A stretch of 64,000 nt of DNA from an uncultured Clostridia bacterium (GTDB lineage Bacteria > Bacillota > Clostridia > Oscillospirales > Ruminococcaceae). Positions 5,455 through 13,902 of this stretch are shown one piece after another (the stretch's first letter is position 1; each line of letters opens with the position of its first letter). The notes under the pieces are model-generated. The model was given only the letters and a program-made list of their open reading frames with translations, did not search any database and was not told the origin of the DNA. The position numbers and the translations under genes were made by a program. The DNA lies in NCBI GenBank assembly GCA_947168885.1, contig CAMVNQ010000002.1:124001-188000 (forward strand), in the 5' to 3' direction.

Positions 5455-8112
5455 TTACATATTCTCAACTATGCTCTTCGCGAACCACTTTACCTCGGGT
5501 TCATCTGCGACCTCCCAAAGCCGCGATGTGCAGACTGTAAGCTCGCCGAATCCGGTCTGCATCTTATAGAGAAGTCCGAGTTTTTCCGCTCTGTCGGGGT
5601 TGTCGATCACCCAGACTGTCGGTATTATGTTCGTGCTGTCAAGGTTCTCGCAATGGCTGTGTGTAACGATATTGTACCACTGCGCGGTGGTGTGATCTTC
5701 GCACGGGAAACCGGACAGCAGTTTGTCCGCGTTATCTATGAGCAGTCCCATTGTCCCGATCGGAACTGGCTTGTTCATACTCTCGGAGATCGAACGGAAC
5801 ATCGGGTAGCACCAGAAATCCGTACAGTATGTTCCCGAGAGCTTACCGGAGCTGTCAGGTATATAAAGCGGCTTTATTCCCTTTTCGAGTGTGTCAAGCG
5901 CTTCGTTCTCATTGTGAACGATCTTTACGCTTTTCCCTGCGTATGATATGCAGTCTTTTGTTATCGAAATGCTGATACCGGGGTATGCGAAAAACTCATA
6001 AGAATTGCGCACACCGGTCTTTTCGACTTCGAGCGAAAGCCGGAACACAGCCGGAGCATTGATGTAATCAGGTCTGAACGAGACTTTCCCGAGCCTGCTC
6101 ACACGACCGTCGTTTCTGAATTTTATATGGCCGTACAGCTCGACTCCGCCGTCACACTCTATTGTGTAGCTTACCCTTTCTGCGGTGAATGAGGGATCGG
6201 TATTGAACAGTGTTATCCCGAAAATTATATCTTCGTCTGAAGAGAAAACGAACTTCTCAAATTCCGCCATTATGACTGTCGGAGCGCAGAACTCCCGCCA
6301 TTTTTCCGCGGTCACCGTTCCTTTCGGCTCCATGAATGCGTCGAGAACACCGACGAGTGCGGTTCCCTGCCCCATAAAATCCTGTATGTCAAGAAGCTGG
6401 AAGCCAGAAAGCTCGCGTGATTTCAGAGCCGCTTCTATCTCGCGTTTATAGCAGTCCACAGCAAGAGCTCCTGATGCTTTGAAAAATCTGTCCGAATATT
6501 CAGCGAAACCTTTCTGCTCGGCTTTTTCCTTGTACAGAGCGATATTCTCCGCTTTGAGCGCACCGGTGTATTTCCCGGTGCTGTTATAGTCAGGATATGT
6601 CTCATATTGCCCGACTTCGTGCGAAATGACCGGAACTTCGGGAATAAACGCGTCCGCGCTGTCGGCATCAACTTCTTTTACTCCGGTTCCGTACTGTATC
6701 TGTATCTTTCCGCCTTTTTCCTGACTTTCAAGTGTTTCCGGAGCAATTATACCGTCATAGCAATGCACCGTGTTCGGCGCTTCTGTCTGTATGAATCCCT
6801 GCGGTGCGTCACACATTGCATACGAACCGCGATAGAGCCTGTCGCGGGAAAGACGTACTCCGCTGAGGAAATCGGCGTTTTCAAGCACACACGGGAAGAA
6901 CTGGAAATTATTCGAGCCGTCTGTGTAAAGATGACGGTCATCTTCGCTCTTATATCGAGCGAGTATGCTGTTCAGCACGTCCTTGCTTCCCCAGAGCTCG
7001 TTTCCGAGCGACATCATCACGAACGACGGATGATTGCCGAATTCCCGCAATATACGCGAGCCCTCTTCGATAAGGTAGCGCTGTTCATCTGTCAGCTCGT
7101 CTTCAACAGTTCCCCAGAAAGGAAGCTCGGGCTGCATATAGATACCGAGGATATCTGCGGCAGTAAATGCAGCATCAGGCGGACAGCAGGTGTGAAAGCG
7201 GTAGTGATTTATGCCAAATTCTTTTGCTGTCCGAAGCACTTTGAGCCAGCTATCAACATCTGTCGGAGCGTAGCCTGTCATCGGGAACAGCATACCGTCG
7301 TGCTTTCCGCGAAGAAACACTTCCCTGCCGTTTATCAAAAGCTTTCTTCCTTGTGTGGTGAGCTTCCTTATGCCAAATCTTACCGTCTGCATCTCGCCGT
7401 TTACCGCCACACGCAGATCGTGCAGAGCCGGTGAAAACTCATCCCATTCTGAAAGTGCGGCATCCGTAGTATAAATGACGGTATTCTTCCCTTTTTTCAG
7501 CATCATCGTGACGGTTCTTCCGTTATCAACGGTGATGTGCGCTTCACATATATCGACAGCATTGCATGAAAAGACAACGTGTCCGCAGTCTGTTTTTGAA
7601 AGAACGGTAAGCTCGTCAATATGAACCTTCGGACGGACAATAAGCTCTATCGCGCCTGTGACACCGAGCCAGTTCGTCTGTGTGTCCGGTGATGTCATGT
7701 GACCGCCCTTGGTGGGATAATCGACATTCGATACCCACAGATCGAAACGGTGGGTTCCTGCTTTAAGATCAGGCAGCTTGTAAATATGCGGTGTACAGAG
7801 AGATTCACAATTTCCGCAGCACTCACCGTCAACGTACAGTACGGTCATTCTTGTCCGTTCAAGCCGCAGGAAAAGCTCTTTATCCTGCCACTCTTCAAGG
7901 ACGCTGAAGTCTTTGCCAAACCATGCTGCGCCTTCGTATTTATATGGATCGGTCAGATAACCGGAAGCACGTTCGTCGTTAAGGGGACTTTTCCGCGCAT
8001 GGGAAACAGTATCCGGAAGATAAATCTCATTATCATAAAGCCCGCTGAGGGGATCACCGCAGGATTTATCGAGATCAAGCTTCCATTTTCCGCTAAGATC
8101 AATTTTATTCAT
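5455..8112 (-). CDS. Glycoside hydrolase family 2 protein (beta-galactosidase/glucuronidase type)
   Basis: 885 residues without a signal peptide, so probably cytoplasmic. An N-terminal sugar-binding jelly roll (about 1-180) and an immunoglobulin-like domain lead to a TIM barrel beginning near GKHDGMLFPMTGYAP. The acid/base Glu lies in MMSLGNELWG and the likely nucleophile Glu in ISHEVGQYETYPDYN. A further C-terminal region follows. Subfamily and substrate cannot be read from sequence; other GH2 activities on plant or host glycans are possible. It starts 11 bases after pfkA and shares its transcript, linking sugar release with glycolysis. GGAG precedes the ATG. Confidence 0.8.
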   Translation of the reverse strand: MNKIDLSGKWKLDLDKSCGDPLSGLYDNEIYLPDTVSHARKSPLNDERASGYLTDPYKYEGAAWFGKDFSVLEEWQDKELFLRLERTRMTVLYVDGECCGNCESLCTPHIYKLPDLKAGTHRFDLWVSNVDYPTKGGHMTSPDTQTNWLGVTGAIELIVRPKVHIDELTVLSKTDCGHVVFSCNAVDICEAHITVDNGRTVTMMLKKGKNTVIYTTDAALSEWDEFSPALHDLRVAVNGEMQTVRFGIRKLTTQGRKLLINGREVFLRGKHDGMLFPMTGYAPTDVDSWLKVLRTAKEFGINHYRFHTCCPPDAAFTAADILGIYMQPELPFWGTVEDELTDEQRYLIEEGSRILREFGNHPSFVMMSLGNELWGSKDVLNSILARYKSEDDRHLYTDGSNNFQFFPCVLENADFLSGVRLSRDRLYRGSYAMCDAPQGFIQTEAPNTVHCYDGIIAPETLESQEKGGKIQIQYGTGVKEVDADSADAFIPEVPVISHEVGQYETYPDYNSTGKYTGALKAENIALYKEKAEQKGFAEYSDRFFKASGALAVDCYKREIEAALKSRELSGFQLLDIQDFMGQGTALVGVLDAFMEPKGTVTAEKWREFCAPTVIMAEFEKFVFSSDEDIIFGITLFNTDPSFTAERVSYTIECDGGVELYGHIKFRNDGRVSRLGKVSFRPDYINAPAVFRLSLEVEKTGVRNSYEFFAYPGISISITKDCISYAGKSVKIVHNENEALDTLEKGIKPLYIPDSSGKLSGTYCTDFWCYPMFRSISESMNKPVPIGTMGLLIDNADKLLSGFPCEDHTTAQWYNIVTHSHCENLDSTNIIPTVWVIDNPDRAEKLGLLYKMQTGFGELTVCTSRLWEVADEPEVKWFAKSIVENM

Positions 8113-8122
8113 ACATTCTCCA

Positions 8123-9208
8123 TCAGTCGCCGAATGAGATACCTATGTTCTTTCCTGTGATAACAAGCTCGTCGTCCGGAAGAACGAATTTTGTCTTCAT
8201 GGCAACGTCTGTGAGCTTGTTCTCTGTGATCTTTCCGTCAACTTTTGCTACTGTGTAGCCGAATTTCTTCTGCTTTATGAGCTCTGCTGCTCTTGCACCG
8301 AACTTTGTTGCAAGCACTCTGTCATACGCCGAGGGGCTTCCGCCGCGAAGCATATGTCCGGGAACTACGGCGCGGGTCTCGAATCCCGTAAGAGTCTCTA
8401 TCTCTTTGGTTATACGGAGTGTAGCGGTGTTGTAGCCCTGTTCCGCTCTCGCTTTCATGCGGATCTTCTTCTTCATCTCGGCTTCTTCCTTATCCATTGC
8501 ACCTTCTGCGACTGCAATGATAGAGAAGCTCTTGCCTTCTTCGGCTCTTTTCTTGACTGCGTCGGCGACCTTGTTGATATCATAGGGTATCTCGGGGATA
8601 AGAACTATGTCGGCACCGCCTGCAATACCGGAATAAAGAGTGAGCCAGCCCGCCTTATTGCCCATTATCTCGATAACCATAACTCTGCTGTGTGAGTCGG
8701 CAGTAGTGTGTATGCGGTCGATAACGTCGGTAGCTATATCAACGGCGGTATGGAATCCGAAAGTAACGTCCGTGCCCCAGATGTCGTTGTCGATAGTCTT
8801 CGGGAGGCCTATGACATTGAGACCCTCTTCGGAAAGCAGATTTGCGGTCTTATGAGTGCCGTTTCCGCCGAGCGTAAGCAGGCAGTCAAGCTTCTGTGCC
8901 TTATATGTTTTCTTCATCTCGGAGACCTTATCGACGTTGTCTTCTTCAACGACCTGCATCATCTTGTATGGAGTGCGCTTCGTTTTGAGGATAGTTCCGC
9001 CGCGGGTAAGTATGCCTGCGAAATCTATCGGCGACATTTTCTCACAGTCGTTGTGGATAAGCCCGTAAAATCCGTTGTGGATACCTATTATCTCGACCTT
9101 GTCCTCGCCGAAAAGGTTATAGCAGCCCTTTGCCGCACCGCGTATCGTAGCGTTCAGACCCGGGCAGTCACCGCCGCTTGTGAGAATACCGACCTTTAAT
9201 TTTGCCAT
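8123..9208 (-). CDS. pfkA: 6-phosphofructokinase (group III type, mixed donor signature)
   Basis: 361 residues with the PFK fold: N-terminal ILTSGGDCPGLNA, GGNGTHK at 114-120, PKTIDND at 136-142, and EIMGNKAGW. The position equal to E. coli Gly104 is Gly117, which normally means ATP use, while the position equal to residue 124 is Lys137, normal in PPi enzymes. This Gly/Lys pair occurs in ATP-dependent group III enzymes, so ATP is the likelier donor. The Asp usually between the glycines (GGDG) is Asn116, which is unusual. It phosphorylates fructose 6-phosphate in glycolysis. First gene of the pfkA-GH2 operon; GGAGGG precedes the start. Confidence 0.85.
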   Translation of the reverse strand: MAKLKVGILTSGGDCPGLNATIRGAAKGCYNLFGEDKVEIIGIHNGFYGLIHNDCEKMSPIDFAGILTRGGTILKTKRTPYKMMQVVEEDNVDKVSEMKKTYKAQKLDCLLTLGGNGTHKTANLLSEEGLNVIGLPKTIDNDIWGTDVTFGFHTAVDIATDVIDRIHTTADSHSRVMVIEIMGNKAGWLTLYSGIAGGADIVLIPEIPYDINKVADAVKKRAEEGKSFSIIAVAEGAMDKEEAEMKKKIRMKARAEQGYNTATLRITKEIETLTGFETRAVVPGHMLRGGSPSAYDRVLATKFGARAAELIKQKKFGYTVAKVDGKITENKLTDVAMKTKFVLPDDELVITGKNIGISFGD

Positions 9209-9262
9209 ATTTTTGACCCTCCTGCATTATAATATCCGGTTGACCGGAAAAAATCTGTATTT

Positions 9263-9291
9263 ATTATACTACATAATTGCAAAAAAGTCAA
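9263..9291 (-). promoter_or_regulatory. pfkA promoter
   Basis: TTGACT and TATAAT with a 17-bp spacer, read leftwards. The leader also holds a CCGG-TTGA-CCGG mini hairpin. Confidence 0.75.
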
Positions 9292-9327
9292 TGATATTAC
9301 AAATCCTTTTGTGCAAAATCAATAAAA

Positions 9328-9360
9328 TCCCCGTAAACCGCGTGGCACAGTTTACGGGGA
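9328..9360 (-). terminator. Terminator of the secreted repeat-protein gene
   Basis: Eleven-base-pair stem TCCCCGTAAAC with its complement, followed leftwards by TTTTATT. It lies 43 bases past the stop codon of the gene at 9404. Confidence 0.75.
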
Positions 9361-9403
9361 ATTCTTGATGATCGAAATATTTTAAATCCGCCGGATCAGT
9401 CTG

Positions 9404-10072
9404 TTAATCGAAAAAATCTTGTATGGTCTCTGACATTTTTTCCTTAGCAGCATCTATGGTTGCGTCTTTAATGATATTTTTTATCGTATCAGGTATCTTT
9501 CTGTTTTTTATACCGTATAATTTCACTGTTTTGTCGGAAGCAACTGTTATAGATGTTATATCATAGCAAGACGGCGCATTATACCAGTGATTGAGGCTTT
9601 CGCCTTTATTTGTGTAGAAAGTGATGTTTGAATCCGGCACGCCGTAATTATACATGATCGTTGCTTTTACGTCTGTGAGTTTCTTTCCGTAATATTGTTT
9701 TGTCAGGCATTCTGAAATATACTGGCTTTCCGAGATCTTTATGCCTGAATCATCAAAGTAGCAAGTCACATTGTCGATAATAACAATACCGGTTGCGAGA
9801 GAACGATCTTTTTTCGCAAAATATGTTTTCTTGTTTACTGTGAACCAACAGCTTTGCAGCATAACACCGTTCTTGTAATAATAGCGCTTTCCGGTCTTTT
9901 TATCCGAACTGAAACCGGTGTATTTACCTTTGTTTTTTCCAGAGTCTGAGTAAAGATAGGTTATACCTTTTGAATTGGTTTTAAGAGTATCCGCAAATGC
10001 AGGGACAGAACTGCACGCAATAGCAGCGGCGGCAAGGAATGCTGCGATGATCGTTTTGAGTGTCTTTTTCAT
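9404..10072 (-). CDS. Secreted protein with cell-wall-binding-like repeats
   Basis: 222 residues from ATG 10072, chosen because it starts a signal peptide (MKKTLKTIIAAFLAAAAIA, cleavage after AFA) and has AAAGGA upstream. The mature N-terminal part has aromatic/Gly/Lys modules (KGKYTGFSSDKKTGKRYYYKN, then MLQSCWFTVNKKTYFAK) resembling choline-binding or glucan-binding repeats that include TG-K/R-YY turns. The C-terminal half (about 110-222) is not recognised. Probably exported and bound to the envelope; no catalytic motif is visible. Monocistronic, with its own consensus promoter and terminator. Confidence 0.65.
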   Translation of the reverse strand: MKKTLKTIIAAFLAAAAIACSSVPAFADTLKTNSKGITYLYSDSGKNKGKYTGFSSDKKTGKRYYYKNGVMLQSCWFTVNKKTYFAKKDRSLATGIVIIDNVTCYFDDSGIKISESQYISECLTKQYYGKKLTDVKATIMYNYGVPDSNITFYTNKGESLNHWYNAPSCYDITSITVASDKTVKLYGIKNRKIPDTIKNIIKDATIDAAKEKMSETIQDFFD

Positions 10073-10109
10073 ATTGATTTCCTTTCCACACAGAATTTTC
10101 AGCACTTTG

Positions 10110-10138
10110 ATTATATCACGTCTGTCGGGTATTGTCAA
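10110..10138 (-). promoter_or_regulatory. Consensus promoter of the secreted repeat-protein gene
   Basis: TTGACA and TATAAT, both perfect, 17-bp spacer, leftwards. It is back to back with the rightward promoter at 10147-10175; only eight bases separate the -35 boxes. Confidence 0.85.
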
Positions 10139-10146
10139 TAAAACTC

Positions 10147-10175
10147 TTGATTATTATCATATTTTGTAGTATAAT
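10147..10175 (+). promoter_or_regulatory. Promoter of the SGNH hydrolase gene
   Basis: TTGATT and TATAAT with a 17-bp spacer, divergent from the promoter at 10110-10138. Confidence 0.75.
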
Positions 10176-10207
10176 GTAAAACGTATGTTGCGGAAAGGCG
10201 GTGCGTT

Positions 10208-11233
10208 ATGGCAGGCTACATGAAAAGACCCAAAGGTCAGCTACCTTTATATATTAAACTTCTGTACGGAGCCGCAGGTGTGGCGGGTGCAGCGCTTGTG
10301 ACAGCCCTGATACTGCTTTTGTCCGGAGAAAGGATACCCGAAACGCTCCCTGCGGCGACCGTGACTTCATCATCCGAAACCTCCGTTTCCACAACGACTA
10401 CACCAAAGGAACCGGAAACCACATCTGAATACATCACGATCGTCCCCGAAACGACCGCGGCTTCAGCAACTACAAAGCGTACTACCGCGAAAACAACAAC
10501 AGCCGATACCTCAACTGCAACAACAACAGATACCGCTGCAACTACTGCCGATACTTCTGCTGCAGTCACCGTAACAACGTCTGCCGTATCGGAGACTTCG
10601 GCTTCGGAAGCGTCAACAGCCGGTACTTCCGAAACAAGTGCAGAAACGACTGCTCCTGCCCCGACCAATGATACCTATGACAAAAAGCACTTCGCCAACG
10701 ATCTGTTCATCGGCGATTCGATATACACGGGACTGTACCTATACGACTATTTCCCGAACGATCAGGTCTTCGCAAAGATCGGTCTTAACCCACAGAGTGC
10801 CCGTATCACGCGGATAAACGGCTATTCGGCAGTCCGCCGCGCAACAGAAAAAAAGCCCGCGCACATATTTATAATGCTCGGGACCAACGGGCTTGCGTAT
10901 ATGTCGCCGTCGTTCATGGCGGACGAGCTGGAGCACCTCGTCGGTGAGCTGAAAGAAGCGAGCCCCGACAGCGCCGTTTACGTTGTTTCGATCCCGCCGG
11001 TCACCAAAGCGCATGAACAGGCAGGTCCGGAAACTATGGAAATGGTGAACAAGTACAACGGTATGCTCAAAGATATGTGCGGGAACTGCGGTGCGACATA
11101 TCTCGACCTGTGCAGCCAGCTACAAGACGAGAACGGCTACTTTTCAAGCCTTTACGCGGAAGCCGACGGAATGCACTTTCTTGGAGCAGCTTACAGGAAA
11201 ATGCTCGCATACTTTTATAAAGAGACGCAGTAA
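10208..11233 (+). CDS. Membrane-anchored SGNH/GDSL hydrolase
   Basis: 341 residues. A short basic cytoplasmic start and a membrane helix near 18-39 are followed by a Thr/Ser/Ala-rich linker (about 45-155), then an extracytoplasmic SGNH domain. The catalytic Ser171 is in FIGDSIYTG, the oxyanion Asn227 in LGTNG, and the Asp-x-x-His pair in ADGMHFLG near residue 322. Such enzymes remove acyl groups from cell-wall or capsule sugars or from dietary glycans; the substrate cannot be told. The low-complexity linker is typical of surface proteins in this lineage. Co-transcribed with the phosphatase, ten bases apart. Confidence 0.85.
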   Translation: MAGYMKRPKGQLPLYIKLLYGAAGVAGAALVTALILLLSGERIPETLPAATVTSSSETSVSTTTTPKEPETTSEYITIVPETTAASATTKRTTAKTTTADTSTATTTDTAATTADTSAAVTVTTSAVSETSASEASTAGTSETSAETTAPAPTNDTYDKKHFANDLFIGDSIYTGLYLYDYFPNDQVFAKIGLNPQSARITRINGYSAVRRATEKKPAHIFIMLGTNGLAYMSPSFMADELEHLVGELKEASPDSAVYVVSIPPVTKAHEQAGPETMEMVNKYNGMLKDMCGNCGATYLDLCSQLQDENGYFSSLYAEADGMHFLGAAYRKMLAYFYKETQ

Positions 11234-11243
11234 GGAGATAATC

Positions 11244-11702
11244 ATGATAAAAAGTATATGCTTCGTTTGCCACGGGAATATCTGCCGCTCTCCCATGGCG
11301 GAGTTCTGGTTCAGAGAGCAGCTCCGCCGGCGCGGGCTTGAGGACGCGTATCTTGTGGAATCCCGCGCCACCAGTACCGAAGAGATAGGAAATCCGCCGC
11401 ATTACGGAACTGTGAAGAAGCTTGCAGAGTTCGGGATAGTTCCGGAACATAAGACCGCCGTGCAGCTGACACGCACGGACTATGACAAGTACGATCTTAT
11501 AATAGGTATGGACGACGCAAATATCCGGAATACTCTCCGTATCTGCGGAAAAACAAGCTCTGATAAGGTCAGAAAGCTGATGTCTTTCGCCGGAGACAGC
11601 AGAAGTGTAGCAGACCCGTGGTACACCGGCGACTTCGATACGACGTTCAGAGATGTTAAAGAGGGCTGCGATGGGCTTATGAGGTACCTTGGAATTCTAT
11701 AA
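11244..11702 (+). CDS. Low-molecular-weight protein tyrosine phosphatase
   Basis: 152 residues starting at ATG 11244, with AAGGAG six bases upstream. The P-loop CHGNICRSP (C-x5-R-S) is at residues 9-17 and the general acid lies in DPWYTGDFD. It dephosphorylates phosphotyrosine, and in Gram-positives these enzymes often control tyrosine kinases for surface polysaccharides. Following a surface SGNH hydrolase fits an envelope role, but this is inference. An arginine phosphatase (McsB-related) activity is an alternative within the same family. Confidence 0.9.
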   Translation: MIKSICFVCHGNICRSPMAEFWFREQLRRRGLEDAYLVESRATSTEEIGNPPHYGTVKKLAEFGIVPEHKTAVQLTRTDYDKYDLIIGMDDANIRNTLRICGKTSSDKVRKLMSFAGDSRSVADPWYTGDFDTTFRDVKEGCDGLMRYLGIL

Positions 11703-11721
11703 CTGCATTGTGAATTGTAAA

Positions 11722-11759
11722 AAATAAAGTGCTTTCGGAAAACCGAAAGCACTTTATTT
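11722..11759. terminator. Strong bidirectional terminator
   Basis: A 17-bp perfect stem AAATAAAGTGCTTTCGG with a four-base loop. The T-run is longer on the minus strand (TTTTTT), so besides ending the phosphatase transcript it serves a leftward transcript, the 6S-like RNA. Confidence 0.9.
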
Positions 11760-11940
11760 AACCGCCGCGCCGCACATGGAAAATGAAAACCCGCACTCAG
11801 CAGGGTGGGTAAGATCGCCCGACAGTTTCACGCTCCCTTCTTCCGCAGTACGGGAGGTCTGCAATCCCCTGTCGTGGAGAAATCCCTTTTAATATGTGTT
11901 GGATCATAATATCCATGCTAATCCGAACGCGGCAGTAAAA
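11723..11940 (-). ncRNA. 6S-like RNA (ssrS candidate)
   Basis: Read leftwards, this non-coding stretch has the 6S layout. A closing stem is formed by GCCGCG/CGCGGC and CATGGA/TCCATG, joining about 11938 with about 11762. A terminal arm starts CGACAG/CTGTCG with CTCCC/GGGAG above it. A central open region carries a small 3' hairpin (CCTGC TGAGT GCGGG). A TAATAT -10-like box lies just upstream in AGATAATATTTT, and the 17-bp terminator ends it. Length about 180 nt before the terminator. 6S RNA binds the sigma-A polymerase holoenzyme. I identify it by architecture, not by alignment, and another structured RNA is possible. Confidence 0.6.
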
Positions 11941-11964
11941 ATATTATCTGCAATAATCGGGGAA

Positions 11965-12261
11965 CTATTCGCTGTCCCCGGCATCTTCTTCGTCATACAT
12001 ACCGAACTGTTCGATAAAGGCATCACCGATACGCTCGTAGAGCTCCTCGTCGTCAATAGTCTTTAACGTGCAGTTTTCTTCGTCTTCAGGATCGTCGATT
12101 ATCTCAAGGATAGTGAACTCGGCATCTTCTGCCAGATCGTCGCTCTCTTCATAAGGTATAAGAGCGATATAACTGTGTCCGTCAACGTTCACGGTGTCTA
12201 TGACTTCGTATTTTTCACCTTCAAGCTCGATAAGGGCGAGCTCTTCTTCTTCGGGTATCAT
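11965..12261 (-). CDS. DUF1292 family protein
   Basis: 98 residues, very acidic (MIPEEEELALIELEGEKYE...DEEDAGDSE). The compact core (YEVIDTVNVDGHSYIALIPYEE, then FTILEIIDDPEDEENCTLKTIDDEELYERIGDAF) is the DUF1292 pattern found across Firmicutes, often near Holliday-junction resolvase genes. Function unknown. The ATG at 12261 was preferred to GTG 12270 because GGAGG ends eight bases before it and overlaps the GTG. It has its own consensus promoter and sits upstream of the 6S-like RNA on the same strand. Confidence 0.8.
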   Translation of the reverse strand: MIPEEEELALIELEGEKYEVIDTVNVDGHSYIALIPYEESDDLAEDAEFTILEIIDDPEDEENCTLKTIDDEELYERIGDAFIEQFGMYDEEDAGDSE

Positions 12262-12305
12262 CGGCGGCACCTCCTTGAAAAAAACACATTTTTCATACCA
12301 GTAAT

Positions 12306-12334
12306 ATTATACTATATTCACCCTGTTTTGTCAA
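12306..12334 (-). promoter_or_regulatory. Consensus promoter of the DUF1292 gene
   Basis: Perfect TTGACA and TATAAT with a 17-bp spacer, leftwards. Confidence 0.85.
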
Positions 12335-12431
12335 TAGTTTTTTATGGAAATTTGCTGTCGTGTTTCACGTTTCTTATAACTTTAATAAACAAATGTTGAA
12401 AATATTGTGCAATATGCATATCAAAAACCTA

Positions 12432-12474
12432 TTGACTTTTTCCTTGAAATATGTTATATTATATTCAAGGAAAA
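12432..12474 (+). promoter_or_regulatory. Promoter of the large RNA, inside an 11-bp inverted repeat
   Basis: TTGACT (12432-12437) and TATATT (12455-12460) with a 17-bp spacer. Perfect arms TTTTCCTTGAA (12438-12448) and TTCAAGGAAAA (12464-12474) frame the -10 box, with a 15-bp spacer between them. A dimeric repressor bound there would block the promoter. Confidence 0.7.
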
Positions 12475-13082
12475 GACAAAGCAGTAGAAAAGCTTAAAAG
12501 CTAACAGGATCGTCAACAGACGATGGTTGTCTTTCCCAAGGTTTTCAGATGATCGGCTTGAATCGAACTTCCCTGCTGCTGATCTATACAGTAAGCTTTA
12601 AGCGACTCTGAAAATGCATTGCCGAACGTTATATGCGCAATGTAAATTCAACCGGAAAGGAAGCGAGTCCCATGGACGTTGAGAATTCACAAGTTAATAT
12701 TTCGGTAACCGCATCGGGTTCGCTGACTTTAGTAGGTTAGACGATGATGCTTCTGCCGCAGCCGGTTATGAGACGGTCACAAATGTGTTGAATGCGGATA
12801 GTGGATCACAGTTAAGCACTTTAGCTTTTGATCTGAGTCGGCGCCAAAGGTTATCGGAATACTTCTTCAACTGTATAGATGATCTTCAACTGTAGCAGTT
12901 GACCTTACGCCGAATGGCTTGATATAAATATCTTAATTGGAGCGGATGTGGTTAAAATGAAGATTACCGCGCATTTCAAATAAAAATGAAAGGTAATTAC
13001 TCCAATGGAAAGTTAAGCTTAAAGTCATATCAAAATTGAATAAAAACAGTGGACTGCACCAGAAATGCAGTCCATTTTGTTT
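12467..13082 (+). ncRNA. Large structured non-coding RNA, about 610 nt
   Basis: A promoter, about 600 nt without a credible gene, and a strong terminator define one transcript. Local helices include ATCGTC-AACA-GACGAT (12509-12524), CATTGC/GCAATG (12617-12642), GACTC/GAGTC enclosing it, CCGCA/TGCGG (about 12757-12797), CGGCG/CGCCG (12839-12912) with an inner TCAACTG-TAG-CAGTTGA hairpin, and nested TTGGAG/CTCCAA and ATTACC/GGTAAT (12936-13005). AAGCTTAA and TTAAGCTT (12490-12497, 13013-13020) could close the fold. Size and density of helices recall the large ornate RNA classes (ROOL, GOLLD, OLE). ROOL (about 580 nt, described from rumen bacteria and phages) is the closest by size and host; I cannot confirm the class from sequence alone. 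Confidence 0.6.
13050..13082 (+). terminator. Terminator of the large RNA
   Basis: Nine-base-pair stem TGGACTGCA/TGCAGTCCA followed by TTTTGTTT. Confidence 0.85.
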
Positions 13083-13131
13083 GGCGGAACGGTAAATCTC
13101 CCCTTCCCCGAAAACAACGGAGGCATATATT

Positions 13132-13863
13132 ATGAGCGACAACGAAAAGATTTCCGAGCTTAAAAGAATCATCGAGACAACACAAAAGATCTGTGTATTC
13201 ACCGGAGCAGGTATAAGCTGTCCTTCCGGAATACCCGATTTCAGATCTGCGGACGGGATCTATAACGAAAAAATTCACGATTACTACACACCCGAGCAGA
13301 TAATATCACATACAGTATTCATGAAAGAGCCGGAACTGTTTTTCAGCTTCTATAAAGATAAAATGCTATATCCCGATGCAAAGCCCAATGATGCACACAT
13401 TTATTTTGCCGAGCTTGAAAAACAGGGTAAACAGGTAAGCGTCATAACCCAGAACATCGACGGACTTCATCAGGCTGCCGGAAGTACAGATGTCGTTGAG
13501 CTCCACGGAAGTGTTCACAGGAATTACTGTATGGACTGCGGGAAATTCTATGATATGGAATATATCAAGAACAGCAGCCTCGTCCCGAAGTGCAGCTGCG
13601 GCGGTATAGTCAAGCCCGATGTCGTTCTGTATGAAGAGCCTCTCGATGAAAACGCGACATATAGTGCTGTGAAGAAGATATCGGAATGTGAGACACTCAT
13701 AATAATCGGAACTTCGCTGATCGTTTATCCGGCAGCATCTTATGTCCGTTACTACCGCGGTAATAACCTCGTTCTTATAAACAAGAGCTCTACCCCGTTC
13801 GACAGCAATACTGATCTCGCAATATACGACGATGTTGTGAACGTCGTTCACGGTCTCCGATAA
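13132..13863 (+). CDS. cobB: Sir2-family NAD-dependent protein deacylase
   Basis: 243 residues, the usual bacterial sirtuin length. The NAD site GAGISCPSGIPDFRSADG is near residue 25, TQNIDGLH carries the nicotinamide-pocket motif, and the catalytic His is in ELHGSVH. Two zinc pairs, CMDCG and CSCGG, hold the small domain. The enzyme removes acetyl or longer acyl groups from lysines using NAD+. GGAGG precedes the ATG. No promoter is evident between the RNA terminator and the gene, so read-through or a weak promoter is likely. Confidence 0.92.
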   Translation: MSDNEKISELKRIIETTQKICVFTGAGISCPSGIPDFRSADGIYNEKIHDYYTPEQIISHTVFMKEPELFFSFYKDKMLYPDAKPNDAHIYFAELEKQGKQVSVITQNIDGLHQAAGSTDVVELHGSVHRNYCMDCGKFYDMEYIKNSSLVPKCSCGGIVKPDVVLYEEPLDENATYSAVKKISECETLIIIGTSLIVYPAASYVRYYRGNNLVLINKSSTPFDSNTDLAIYDDVVNVVHGLR

Positions 13864-13868
13864 AAGGT

Positions 13869-13902
13869 ACAGCCTGAGCTTAAATGACTCAGGCTGTTTT
13901 TT
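13869..13902. terminator. Terminator of the sirtuin gene
   Basis: Ten-base-pair stem ACAGCCTGAG/CTCAGGCTGT followed by TTTTTTA; it ends at the stop codon of the converging gene. Confidence 0.85.

Noticed and set aside
10237-10668. Val/Ala-rich minus-strand frame of 143 codons
   Set aside because: It is the mirror of the Thr/Ser linker of the SGNH hydrolase gene.
12933-13202. 89- and 82-codon minus-strand frames
   Set aside because: They cross the RNA terminator and the sirtuin start and lack ribosome sites.
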